Both the position numbers and the translations under genes were made by a program. This document shows positions 9,245-17,550 of a DNA stretch of 64,000 bases, in pieces. The DNA comes from an uncultured Clostridium sp. (lineage in GTDB: Bacteria > Bacillota > Clostridia > Oscillospirales > Ruminococcaceae): the NCBI GenBank assembly GCA_902490335.1, contig CABUDL010000006.1, positions 13,382 to 77,381 of the forward strand, given 5' to 3'. The notes beneath the pieces were generated by a model. That model saw nothing but the letters and a program-made list of their open reading frames with translations. It did no database searches and had not been told where the DNA came from. Each line of letters begins with the position of its first letter. The stretch's first letter is position 1.

Positions 9245-9660
9245 CTTTTTCTTTACTAAAAAGAAAAAGCGGGCTAAAAGAAAAGTGTTCCGCTTCGCGC
9301 CCTACTTTTTCTTTGCTAAAAAGAAAAAGTAGGCAAAAAGAAAAGAATTCGCTCCGCGCCATACTTTTTCTTTACTAAAAAGAAAAAGTGGGCAAAAAGA
9401 AAAGAGTTCCGCTTCGCGGTGTTCTTTCGGGAGTTTGCCAAAAAACGCAGGCACCCTACTTTTTCTTTACTAAAAAGAAAAAGTATGCAAAAAGAAAAGA
9501 ATTCGCTTTGCGATGTTCTTTCGGGAGTTTGCCAAAAAGCATAGGCACCATACTTTTTCTTTACTAAAAAGAAAAAGCAGGCTAAAAGAAAAGGATTCGC
9601 TTTGCGATGTTCTTTCGGAAGCTTGCCAAAAAGAAAAGTTCTCCGCCAAACAGAAAAAGT
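9245..9660. repeat. Array of five 25-bp palindromic repeats
   Basis: The element CTTTTTCTTT-ACTAA-AAAGAAAAAG occurs at 9245-9269, 9305-9329, 9364-9388, 9459-9483 and 9553-9577. The second copy has GCTAA in the centre. Each is followed by AGAAAAG and a degenerate TTCCGCTTCGCG-like tract. Spacing is 59-60 bases for the first three copies and 94-95 for the last two, where an extra block (TTCTTTCGGGAGTTTGCC) is present. A partial unit ends the array. Each 10-bp arm can form a hairpin in RNA or single-stranded DNA. The region of about 620 bases between the MATE gene and the next gene holds this array, one hairpin and a promoter; no credible coding frame was seen. Confidence 0.9.
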
Positions 9661-9663
9661 TTC

Positions 9664-9705
9664 AGCAGGGACATCCTCTTAAAGGAGGATGTCCCTGCTA
9701 TTTTA
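9664..9705 (+). terminator. Strong hairpin, likely terminator
   Basis: A perfect 15-bp stem with arms 9664-9678 and 9685-9699, a 6-base loop, then ATTTTA. It separates the repeat array from the next promoter. Confidence 0.65.
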
Positions 9706-9708
9706 CAT

Positions 9709-9737
9709 TTGACAGTTCTTTACTTTTCCGCTATAAT
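9709..9737 (+). promoter_or_regulatory. Consensus sigma-A promoter for the LTA-synthase-like gene
   Basis: A full consensus: TTGACA (9709-9714), a 17-base spacer and TATAAT (9732-9737). The transcript would have a leader of about 115 bases. Confidence 0.85.
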
Positions 9738-9774
9738 ACCCTTACTCTCCATAAAACCAACGGCTTTTTGAGGT

Positions 9775-9819
9775 GAGTCCCGCTGCTTTCATCGTTTGAT
9801 TGTGCAAGGGACTCTTTTT
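9775..9819 (+). promoter_or_regulatory. Leader hairpin with T-run, possible attenuator
   Basis: GAGTCCC (9775-9781) pairs with GGGACTC (9808-9814), with extra inner TGC/GCA pairs, and TTTTT follows directly. It looks like an intrinsic terminator, but it lies between a consensus promoter and the start codon of the LTA-synthase-like gene, so conditional read-through is inferred. Confidence 0.5.
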
Positions 9820-9860
9820 CATTGTCCATCCCATCAGGAAAGGAAGAACCACCGACTAAT

Positions 9861-11684
9861 ATGAATTCTATCAAACGTTATTTTACGAAGCATTTTACCC
9901 CCTCAGAGGGAAAGCTGCTTTTACTCATGCTGCTCACTCCCATCACCGCCTTTTATCTGATGCAGTTTGCTTACAGCGGCAGCCTGCCGTGGGACTATCC
10001 TGCGGGCATCCTGCTGGCAAACTACCTCTGCATCGGAGCCGTCCACTTTACCCTGTGCGCTCTGACCAACTACATCGTCCTCTGCTGCTTTGTGACCCAC
10101 CTGCTGTGCTTTTTGTGGGGGACTGCCAACTACTATGTTTCCCTCTTCCGCGGCACTCCCATCCTGCCGTGGGACTTCACCGCTTTAGGCACCGCTGCTG
10201 CCGTGGCGGACAGCTATCATTTTTCCGTCAGCCGTCAGATGGGCATTTCCCTTATTTTGCTGGCGCTGCTCTTCCTGCTGCTGCGCCGTCGGATGAAAAG
10301 CGGTCGTTTTCGTCCCTCTAAAAACCGTCTGCGGGCAAGGGCTGCCTATCTGTGCGCCATCGTCGCCTGCGCCTATCCGGTTTTACAGCCCAGCGCGCTG
10401 GAAAGCTTCGGTGTACGCACCGACGTCTGGGACCAGTCCGGTTCCTACTCCAAGGACGGCGCCCTTGCTGTTTTTCTGCGCAACACCCAGTTTATGTCGG
10501 TCGAACCGCCGCAGGACCCTTCCGCGCAGAACGTCCGGCGGATTGCACAGGCAGTCACCCCTGTCGAACCGGCTGTTTCCACCGATACCCGTCCGAACAT
10601 CATCGCCATCATGAACGAATCCTGGGCGGATTTTGAAAGCTTCGGCAACCTTTCTCTGAGCGAAAGTGTCACCGATTTCATCGACTCGCTGGACAACTGC
10701 ATCCGTGGGCACTGCTACACCTCTGTCTTTGGCGCGGGCACCAGCGCCAGCGAATTTGAATTCCTGACCGGCAACTCGATGGCATTCCTGCCTTCGGGCA
10801 GCATCCCCTACCAGCAGTACATTCTGGAACCTTCCTCCTCCCTGGCTTCGCTGCTCAAAGAAAACGGCTACCGCACCCTTGCCTTCCACCCGGGCGAGCG
10901 CACCTCCTGGCAGCGCAATCAGGCTTATCCGCTGCTGGGCTTCGACCGCTTCAAATGCGTGGAGGATATGGACGTTCCCATCACCGAGGAGCACGGCTAT
11001 GTCAGCGACCAATCCTCCTTTGAGCAGATTATCTATGAATTTGAGCACAAGTCCCCGCAGGAGCGATTATTCCTCTTCAATGTGACCATCCAGAACCACG
11101 GCAGCTATACGGTGGAAAACTATCCCGCACAGGTACAGCTGACCGACCAGCCCGGTCGATACCCGATGGCAGAGCAGTACCTTACGCTGGCAAACAAGAC
11201 CGACGAAGCATTCAAGCTGCTGGTGGACTACTTCAGCCGCCAGCAGCAGCCGACCATCATCCTGATGTTCGGCGACCACCAGCCGTCGGTGGAGCAGGAA
11301 TTTCTGGACAAGGCATACGGTGTCACACAGGACCAGATGACGATGGAGCAGTATATGGGACGCTATCAAACTCCCTTCCTGATTTGGGCAAACTACCCGC
11401 TGCCGCAGACCGAACTGCCGGTCAGCAGCCTGAACTTTTTGGGTCAGCACCTGCTCTCCCTTTCCGGCATCCGCAATTCTGTTTACGGCGATTACCTGTC
11501 CGGCTTTGAGCAGCAGCTGCCGGCATTTACCTTCGTCGGCTATATGGATGCGGAGGGCAAGGCATACAGCCATTTGGAGAGCAACCGCTACGACCCTCTG
11601 ATTGAGGACTACCGCGCCTTTGCCTACAACAACCTGTTTGGCGCACAGCAGCGGTGCGGCTCCTTTTTTCAGCCGCCGCAGTAA
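9861..11684 (+). CDS. LTA synthase family protein (sulfatase-fold phosphoglycerol transferase)
   Basis: A 607-residue membrane enzyme with about five N-terminal helices (roughly residues 15-180), then an extracellular alkaline-phosphatase/sulfatase-fold domain. Family motifs are NIIAIMNESWADF (near 253), GTSASEFEFLTGN, holding the likely catalytic Thr, and MFGDHQPSV near 478. Members polymerise or transfer glycerol phosphate from phosphatidylglycerol to lipoteichoic acid or glycans. The frame opens at a TTG at 9822 without a ribosome site; the ATG at 9861 after AAAGGAAG is preferred, although the spacing of about 14 is long. It has its own promoter, a leader hairpin and a terminator. True LtaS versus a related glycan transferase cannot be told apart. 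Confidence 0.88.
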   Translation: MNSIKRYFTKHFTPSEGKLLLLMLLTPITAFYLMQFAYSGSLPWDYPAGILLANYLCIGAVHFTLCALTNYIVLCCFVTHLLCFLWGTANYYVSLFRGTPILPWDFTALGTAAAVADSYHFSVSRQMGISLILLALLFLLLRRRMKSGRFRPSKNRLRARAAYLCAIVACAYPVLQPSALESFGVRTDVWDQSGSYSKDGALAVFLRNTQFMSVEPPQDPSAQNVRRIAQAVTPVEPAVSTDTRPNIIAIMNESWADFESFGNLSLSESVTDFIDSLDNCIRGHCYTSVFGAGTSASEFEFLTGNSMAFLPSGSIPYQQYILEPSSSLASLLKENGYRTLAFHPGERTSWQRNQAYPLLGFDRFKCVEDMDVPITEEHGYVSDQSSFEQIIYEFEHKSPQERLFLFNVTIQNHGSYTVENYPAQVQLTDQPGRYPMAEQYLTLANKTDEAFKLLVDYFSRQQQPTIILMFGDHQPSVEQEFLDKAYGVTQDQMTMEQYMGRYQTPFLIWANYPLPQTELPVSSLNFLGQHLLSLSGIRNSVYGDYLSGFEQQLPAFTFVGYMDAEGKAYSHLESNRYDPLIEDYRAFAYNNLFGAQQRCGSFFQPPQ

Positions 11685-11698
11685 ATTCTGCTGCAAAC

Positions 11699-11750
11699 AA
11701 AACCCCTCGGACGACCTTTGCTGTTGTGCAAAAGTCGTCCGAGGGGTTTT
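11699..11750. terminator. Bidirectional terminator
   Basis: A 17-bp stem with arms 11699-11715 and 11734-11750 (AAAACCCC to GGGGTTTT) lies between two converging genes: the LTA-synthase-like gene on the plus strand and spoIID on the minus strand. Confidence 0.9.
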
Positions 11751-11761
11751 CTGTTCTTTTG

Positions 11762-12721
11762 TTATTTTAAGGTAACGCCGGTGTAGTAGTGGGTCAGGAT
11801 TTCCTCATAGTCCCAGCCGCGCTGCGCAAAGTAGTCGGCGCCCTGCTGGCTCATGCCCACTCCGTGACCATAGCCGTAGGTGGTGAAGATAAACTCCCCA
11901 TCGTCATATTCCACCTCAAAAGCCGCCGAAGGAAGTGCAAACTCCATCAGCTCCTCGCGCACCTCGCGACCGCTGAGCCTTCTTCCGCAGACACGGATGG
12001 AATCGACATATCGTCCGTTGATGTACTCCTCATCCTCAAACCATTCGTCCGGGTCGCTGTAATCGTACGGGTCCACATCCAGATTATCCTCGATGTACCG
12101 GGCAATCTCCTCCTCCGAGAAGCGTTTGACAGCGCCATACGCTTTCAGGGTAGTGTCGCCGGGACTTTCCACGCTGCGCAGATAAGGCAGATAGCCTCCC
12201 CAAACATTTTCCGAATCGACCGAATTGCCCGCATTGGAAGCACAGTAGGTGGCATTGATATATTCACCCTGATAGTACAACGCTTCGCCGATCACCTGCT
12301 CGACCGCATCCTCGACCTTGGCAGAAACGCTGCTCTTTGCCGGCAGGGACGGGATGACCCCCTTCTGATTGTTGTAGCGAATATAGGTGTATGCCGCTAC
12401 TGCCTGCGCTTTAAGTGCCTCCTCGCGGAAGCTGGCGCCCATCTCTGCTTCTACCACCCGTCCGACGATATTCTGCGCCGAGCCTTTGACCGTTTTGCCG
12501 TTGACCTTGATGGCAAGGGTGTTTTTGCTCATTGCTTTGGAGCTGCTGCTCGAGCTGCTCTGCTCGGAAGATTTTCGCTTGAGGGTAGTGCGCTCGGATT
12601 TTTCGCTGCTATCCATCTTTTTCTTGGTACTGCTCAGACCCAGGTAATCCTCCAACTGGCTGTACAGCTGCTCTCTGACGTCCTGGCTGGGCTGCTGTTG
12701 TACATTCTGTGCTTGTATCAT
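11762..12721 (-). CDS. spoIID: SpoIID/LytB-domain protein
   Basis: A 319-residue protein with a SpoIID (lytic transglycosylase) domain from about residue 70 to the end. Family features are VVEAEMGASFREEALKAQAVAA, with its catalytic Glu (shown only to locate it near residue 90), ATYCASNAGNS, and the C-terminal GYGHGVGMSQQGA. SpoIID digests peptidoglycan during engulfment of the forespore. Unlike Bacillus SpoIID, no N-terminal signal or membrane helix is visible: the first 65 residues are polar and end in a Ser tract. The ATG at 12721 has AAGGAGGAAC upstream, so the start is firm. The gene follows the sortase gene by 28 bases and is probably in its operon. Family call is sure; the engulfment role is inferred. 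Confidence 0.9.
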   Translation of the reverse strand: MIQAQNVQQQPSQDVREQLYSQLEDYLGLSSTKKKMDSSEKSERTTLKRKSSEQSSSSSSSKAMSKNTLAIKVNGKTVKGSAQNIVGRVVEAEMGASFREEALKAQAVAAYTYIRYNNQKGVIPSLPAKSSVSAKVEDAVEQVIGEALYYQGEYINATYCASNAGNSVDSENVWGGYLPYLRSVESPGDTTLKAYGAVKRFSEEEIARYIEDNLDVDPYDYSDPDEWFEDEEYINGRYVDSIRVCGRRLSGREVREELMEFALPSAAFEVEYDDGEFIFTTYGYGHGVGMSQQGADYFAQRGWDYEEILTHYYTGVTLK

Positions 12722-12749
12722 CTGCTTGTTCCTCCTTACATGATATGGC

Positions 12750-14714
12750 TTAGGAAGCGCTGTGCAGCGCCGCCTTCAACTGTGTCTCGTCCGGTTTGGT
12801 CCCGCCAAACAGCTGGTACCAGACATCGGGATAGAGCGGATTGGGGTTCATCACCGCTGCCGAGGTATCCACCGATGCGCTTTCGCCCTTTCTCACCTTT
12901 CGTGCAACCACAACAAAGCGCGCATCCTTAAACTCATACGAGCAGGTGGACAGGGTCAACAGCTGGTCGTCCGAGCGGACATCCACCCCGGTGTTGATGA
13001 TGCTGCGCACCAACACGCTGTCGATGTAGTCCTGCGTCTGCTGCGGGTCCTGTGCGTCGATGAACTCGTGGTAAGGGAAAATCTTCCCATGCTCGGCGTG
13101 GGTATTGGTATAAAAGACCGAGATGATCTTGTACTGACCGTCGTGGTAAACGCTGTTAAAGTCAATGACCGGATGCTCCTGATAAAAGCTCAGGTCGGTG
13201 TATCCTTTGAGGATGTTGAACATCTGCCCATCGGTGCGGATGTTATGCCCATAGACGATGATATTGGTGCTGGGCTTTTGCAGGTTGTCCGACGCATCCA
13301 CAAACGGAACGGCGTGCTCGCTGTACTCCCCTTCAAAATTCATCCGGTAGTACTTGGTGTTGTCGGTGGTCTGCACCACCGGATAATCCAGCGCGGTGCC
13401 GTCGATGCTGATCCAGCCCACCGTGTCGGGATTCAGCTCCCACAAGGCGGCAAAGTCCTTGCTGTAACCCGAAGGATAACCGGCAGGTGCAATCAGGGTC
13501 GGTGTATCATAGACATCCCGCAGGGTCTGGTAGGCGCTGCGGTTCTGGGCAGACTTAAAGTAGTAGTATCCCAGATAGCTGACCGAACCGGCAAACACCA
13601 GTACAAAGACGGTCAGCAAAACCTTGACAATCAGCGGTCGTCCCCGCGGCTCCTCCCTTTCGGCCGTTTTCTTTTCCTGCCTGCGACGGGCTTTTTCCTG
13701 TTTGGCAGCTCGCTTTTGCTCCTTCCTGCTCACAGGCTCAGGAGAAGAGGGCTGCGGCTGCCAGCTTTCCTCTTCCTCATCCTCTTCTTCGTACAGGTCA
13801 TCATCCCAGTCCTCGTCATACGGCAGCTGCTGCATCTGCGGCGCGGGCATCCCGCTGTTGTCCAACCCTACCTTTCCCGATGGGCTCATCTGTGCGCCGT
13901 CGGTAAAGCTGTCGGGGGTGTACTTTTTCTGCTGCCTTTTTTCTACTGCGCGCAGCCCTTGGGTCCCCACGCCCGAAAAGTTGCTGACCCGCCCGCACTC
14001 GCTGACCAAATCCTCCAGAAAGCTGTTGCAGCAGCTGCGGGAGAGTTTTTCCTCCTCGCGCAATGCAATCAGCCGCAGCACCGGATGGTCCGGTGTGCCG
14101 CCCAGGATGGGCAGAAAATCCTGCTGCCAGCGGCGGGTGCGCTCGATGTAATCCTCCACCGCCTCCCGCTTGTCCGCGCGGATAGGAATATCCGCAGTGA
14201 CCGCTCCCGGATAAAAATGGCGCAGCAGAGCGCCAAACAGTCCGTTTGCCACCTGCCGCAGCACCTCCTGCGCCGAGCCGCTGACCAGCGCAACACAGGT
14301 GTTTGGGAAAAACAGGATGAAGCCCGCCTGTCCGCAGCCCGGGTCGCTCAGCGGCAGGGCATCCTGCGGCATCATCGCTCCTTGCAGCAGCCGGTCGTTG
14401 GGCATCCTTCCCTGATTTCCCAGATATTTGCGGATGTCCGCAGCCGCCTGCTCATTTTGGTGCAGCGGTTTGTTAAAGCCCTGCGCAAGGATTTCCCTTG
14501 CCCGCAGCTGCGGTGCGTGGTCGACCAGCAGCACCAGCTGACAGCTGCGCACCGAGGCGCTGATCTGTTCAATCAAGCGGCTGCGGTCGCTGACCATGAC
14601 CTCGTCACTGAAATCAAGCCCGAGCAGCTCAAATTCTTCTCTCAGGGTCGGGTTTTGCTGCATCAGCCGGTACAACGAGTAGCCGGTGTCGAGCAATAAT
14701 ACCTTGTGGTTCAC
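12750..14714 (-). CDS. Class B sortase with N-terminal CinA/MoCF-like domain
   Basis: A 654-residue fusion-like protein. Residues about 1-165 resemble a degenerate molybdopterin-binding (CinA N-terminal) fold: a LLLDTGYSL start, a LVLLVDHAP strand-turn in place of GGLGPT, then ALPLSDPGCGQAG. Residues about 280-355 are charged and disordered, and one membrane helix lies near 360-386. The extracellular class B sortase domain follows, with His 490 (VYGHN), Cys 591 (TLSTC) and Arg 599 (ARFVVVAR). I chose the GTG at 14714, which has AGGAAGGGG before it; the frame is open to an ATG at 14771 that lacks a ribosome site. spoIID follows 28 bases downstream. The sortase call is firm; the N-terminal domain is tentative. 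Confidence 0.85.
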   Translation of the reverse strand: MNHKVLLLDTGYSLYRLMQQNPTLREEFELLGLDFSDEVMVSDRSRLIEQISASVRSCQLVLLVDHAPQLRAREILAQGFNKPLHQNEQAAADIRKYLGNQGRMPNDRLLQGAMMPQDALPLSDPGCGQAGFILFFPNTCVALVSGSAQEVLRQVANGLFGALLRHFYPGAVTADIPIRADKREAVEDYIERTRRWQQDFLPILGGTPDHPVLRLIALREEEKLSRSCCNSFLEDLVSECGRVSNFSGVGTQGLRAVEKRQQKKYTPDSFTDGAQMSPSGKVGLDNSGMPAPQMQQLPYDEDWDDDLYEEEDEEEESWQPQPSSPEPVSRKEQKRAAKQEKARRRQEKKTAEREEPRGRPLIVKVLLTVFVLVFAGSVSYLGYYYFKSAQNRSAYQTLRDVYDTPTLIAPAGYPSGYSKDFAALWELNPDTVGWISIDGTALDYPVVQTTDNTKYYRMNFEGEYSEHAVPFVDASDNLQKPSTNIIVYGHNIRTDGQMFNILKGYTDLSFYQEHPVIDFNSVYHDGQYKIISVFYTNTHAEHGKIFPYHEFIDAQDPQQTQDYIDSVLVRSIINTGVDVRSDDQLLTLSTCSYEFKDARFVVVARKVRKGESASVDTSAAVMNPNPLYPDVWYQLFGGTKPDETQLKAALHSAS

Positions 14715-14814
14715 CAAACCGCCCCTTCCTTGTATCAATCGTCCGAACATTTCCCTTGTAAAAAGGGACAATTTGCCCTTTTACTCAGCGGAAATCTGCT
14801 TTTTATTATAGAGG

Positions 14815-14820
14815 AAAGGG
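14815..14820 (-). promoter_or_regulatory. Possible -10 box for sortase-spoIID
   Basis: TATAAT on the minus strand about 100 bases before the sortase start. No good -35 box at 16-18 bases was seen, so the promoter may need an activator or another sigma factor. Confidence 0.35.
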
Positions 14821-14876
14821 GGAGTTTATGCAAGAAAACTTTTGTTAATTTGAAAAATTATCTGAAATTTGTAAAA

Positions 14877-14920
14877 AAATCCCCCTTTCCTCCTGTTTTG
14901 CAGGAAGAAAGGGGGATTTT
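14877..14920 (-). terminator. Terminator of the Nudix-thrS operon
   Basis: A strong stem (AAATCCCCCTTTC pairing with GAAAGGGGGATTT) about 20 bases past the thrS stop, with T residues following on the minus strand. Confidence 0.85.
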
Positions 14921-14939
14921 CTATTGTATCCGCTTTGGA

Positions 14940-16877
14940 TTAGCGTCTTTTTTCTCTAATCTCTTCGCAGATCATCTGAACAAACGCATCAACGCTCATT
15001 GCACCGCCGTCGGTACCTTTGCGGGTACGAACCGATACGCTGTCGGTTTCTGCTTCCTTCTCGCCGACCACCAGCATATACGGAATCTTCTTGAGCTGCG
15101 CTTCACGAATCTTATAGCCCATCTTCTCCGAGCGCCAATCCGCTTCGACGCGGACACCGGCTGCCTGGAGTTTTTCGAGGACCTTCTGTGCATAGTCGTG
15201 GTGCTTTTCGCTGATTGGAATAATCATTGCCTGTGTCGGCATCAGCCATGTCGGCAGTGCGCCGGCATATTTTTCCAGCAGCAGCGCCAGAGTACGCTCA
15301 TAGCAGCCGATGGAGGTGCGGTGGATGATGTATGGGTAGTGGTCCTTTCCGTCCTCACCCACATAGGTCATGCCGAATTTCTGTGCCAGCAGCATATCAA
15401 TCTGAATGGTAATCAGGGTGTCCTCTTTGCCGAATACATTCTTAATCTGAATATCCAGCTTTGGACCATAGAACGCTGCTTCGTCAACACCAACCTTGTA
15501 GTCCAGACCCAGGTGGTCCAGAATGTTCTTCATGGCAGTCTGTGCAGCTTCCCACTGTTCTGCGGTTCCTTCGTATTTATCGGTGCGGCTTGGGTCCCAC
15601 TGGCTGAAGCGGTAGCTGACATCCTCTGCCAGACCCACTGTTTCCAGACAGTATTTTGCCAGCTCCAGACAGCCGCGGAATTCGTCCTCCAGCTGGTCCG
15701 GGCGCAGAATTAGGTGACCTTCCGAGATGGTGAACTGACGCACACGAATCAGACCGTGCATCTCACCGGAGTCCTCGTTGCGGAAGAGGGTCGAAGTCTC
15801 TCCCAGACGCATCGGCAGGTCGCGGTAAGAGCGGGCGCGGTTGAGGTAGACCTGATACTGGAACGGGCAGGTCATCGGGCGCAGGGCAAAGCACTCTTTG
15901 GTTTCGTCGTGCGGGTCGCCCAGTACAAACATTCCATCCAGGTAGTGATCCCAGTGACCGCTGATCTTGTACAGCTCTCTTTTTGCCATGTACGGGGTTT
16001 TGGTCAGCTGGTAGCCGCGCTGCGCCTCGGTGTCCTCAATCCAGCGCTGAAGCTGCTGGATGACCTTGGCGCCGTTTGGCAGGATAATCGGCAGACCCTG
16101 ACCGACCACATCGACGGTGGTGAAATATTCCAGCTCACGACCGATCTTGTTGTGGTCGCGGCGGCGGGCTTCCTCCTGCTGCTGCAGGAAGGCATCCAGT
16201 TCGCTTGCCTTCGGGAATGCCACGCCGTACATACGGCACATGCTGTCGCGGGTAGCATCGCCGCGCCAGTATGCGCTGGTTGCCTGTGTCAGCTTGACTG
16301 CTTTGATTACGCCGGTGCTCATCAGGTGCGGTCCGGCACACAAGTCGGTAAAGTCGCCCTGGGTATAAACGCTCAGTTCCCAGCCTTTTTCGGCATATTC
16401 TTCCAGCAGTTCCAGCTTATAATCCTGTCCTGCAAAGAGGGTTCTGCCCTCTTCCACGGTGATGATGCGTTTTTCAACCGGGATATTTTCCTTGACAATC
16501 TTTTTCATCTCTGCTTCGATTGCGCCAAACTGGTCGGGAGTGAACGGTTTTACCCCACCGATGTCATAGTACCAACCGCTTTCCAGAGCAGGACCGATAC
16601 CGAATTTAGCTCCCGGGAACAGATGCTGGATAGCCTGTGCCATCACATGGGCAGCGGTATGCCAGAATGCTTTTTTTCCGTCCTCATCATCGAAGGTGCA
16701 GATTTCCAGCTGGCAGTCCGCGGTGATTGGGGTGCGCAGGTCAACGGCTTCTCCGTTGATTCTGCCGCAGCAGGCTGCTTTTGCAAGACCTGCGCCCAGC
16801 GATTTTGCTACGTCGATGACCGAAACGCCCGATTCAAATTCCTTTACGCTTCCGTCTTTGAGTGTAATGTGAATCAT
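14940..16877 (-). CDS. thrS: Threonyl-tRNA synthetase
   Basis: Charges tRNA-Thr with threonine. The 645 residues hold the full set of domains: an N-terminal TGS domain (1-65), the editing domain with HTAAHVMAQA (near 74), the class II catalytic core with motif 2 (FRNEDSGEMHGLIRVRQF region) and zinc ligands in MTCPFQ and YIIHRTSIG, then the anticodon-binding domain from about 545. The ATG at 16877 follows GAGGAGGAAT. It is the second gene of an operon whose leader is a T-box riboswitch (17551-17850) reading a threonine codon, with a Nudix gene in between. Expression should therefore rise when uncharged tRNA-Thr accumulates. Confidence 0.97.
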   Translation of the reverse strand: MIHITLKDGSVKEFESGVSVIDVAKSLGAGLAKAACCGRINGEAVDLRTPITADCQLEICTFDDEDGKKAFWHTAAHVMAQAIQHLFPGAKFGIGPALESGWYYDIGGVKPFTPDQFGAIEAEMKKIVKENIPVEKRIITVEEGRTLFAGQDYKLELLEEYAEKGWELSVYTQGDFTDLCAGPHLMSTGVIKAVKLTQATSAYWRGDATRDSMCRMYGVAFPKASELDAFLQQQEEARRRDHNKIGRELEYFTTVDVVGQGLPIILPNGAKVIQQLQRWIEDTEAQRGYQLTKTPYMAKRELYKISGHWDHYLDGMFVLGDPHDETKECFALRPMTCPFQYQVYLNRARSYRDLPMRLGETSTLFRNEDSGEMHGLIRVRQFTISEGHLILRPDQLEDEFRGCLELAKYCLETVGLAEDVSYRFSQWDPSRTDKYEGTAEQWEAAQTAMKNILDHLGLDYKVGVDEAAFYGPKLDIQIKNVFGKEDTLITIQIDMLLAQKFGMTYVGEDGKDHYPYIIHRTSIGCYERTLALLLEKYAGALPTWLMPTQAMIIPISEKHHDYAQKVLEKLQAAGVRVEADWRSEKMGYKIREAQLKKIPYMLVVGEKEAETDSVSVRTRKGTDGGAMSVDAFVQMICEEIREKRR

Positions 16878-16920
16878 AGAAATATTCCTCCTCTATTTTT
16901 TCTTTCGATTTTAAACTCTG

Positions 16921-17499
16921 TTATTTTAGATGAACCCTGTTTTCGCTTTTTCTCCTTCGTTCTTCCAAAAAACGGACCACATCAAAAAATTCCGGGTAAC
17001 GGTAAAATTCTCTGTGTCCTGCCATCTGCTTGAGCTGGCTGACGCTCACCCATTTGATTTGGCTGACCTCTTCGGTCTGCAAAACGGCGTCTGCCGTGTC
17101 AAAATCCTGTTCGACCACAAAGTTTTCCGACAGCAGCTTGCCGCGCACCTTGCGGTTGAGTTTGTGGACCTGGGAGGGCAGGATGTGGATTCCAATTTCC
17201 TCGAGCGGTTCACGGATGCACGCCTGCTGGGAGCTTTCTCCTGCCAGCACACAGCCGCTGTGGGTCGCCCAGGTGCCCGGGAGGTCCTTTTTCAGGTCCG
17301 AGCGCTTCTGAATCAGAATCTCGTCTTTACTGTTGACAATCCACACGTCCACCACCATCACATACTGTCCGTCGGACAGCGGCTCTCCCCTTACAAAGGT
17401 TTTGCCTGTGCGGTTTCCGTAGATGTCGTAGATGTCGCAGACCTCGTTCTCCTGTTTTTCCCGAATGACGCCGGTATCATGGGTTTGCGTGTCCTCCAT
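16921..17499 (-). CDS. Nudix hydrolase, IPP-isomerase-like/YfcD-like
   Basis: A 192-residue Nudix-fold protein. The Nudix box reads GCVLAGESSQQACI then REPLEEIGI, matching G-x5-E-x7-RE-x2-EE-x-G with Pro in place of the usual hydrophobic residue. Upstream, DIYGNRTGK and LIQKRSDLKKDLPGTWATHSG resemble type I isopentenyl-diphosphate isomerase and its YfcD-like relatives. The substrate is unknown. I chose the ATG at 17499, which follows AGGAGGGAGGGAG; the frame opens further up at 17541 inside the T-box terminator. It is the first gene after the threonine T-box and precedes thrS by 43 bases, so a gene unrelated to aminoacylation is under tRNA-Thr control. Confidence 0.85.
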   Translation of the reverse strand: MEDTQTHDTGVIREKQENEVCDIYDIYGNRTGKTFVRGEPLSDGQYVMVVDVWIVNSKDEILIQKRSDLKKDLPGTWATHSGCVLAGESSQQACIREPLEEIGIHILPSQVHKLNRKVRGKLLSENFVVEQDFDTADAVLQTEEVSQIKWVSVSQLKQMAGHREFYRYPEFFDVVRFLEERRRKSENRVHLK

Positions 17500-17550
17500 C
17501 GGCGCTCCCTCCCTCCTGACAGCAGATTTGCCAAAAAGCATTTAAAAAAC

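Noticed and set aside
9245..9660. CRISPR array
   Set aside because: The repeats are self-palindromic and the spacers are similar to each other instead of unique; no cas genes are nearby.
16921..17499. Calling the Nudix protein a true isopentenyl-diphosphate isomerase
   Set aside because: It resembles the family, but the typical catalytic Cys context is not clear, and YfcD-like Nudix hydrolases share the same pattern; the general name is safer.
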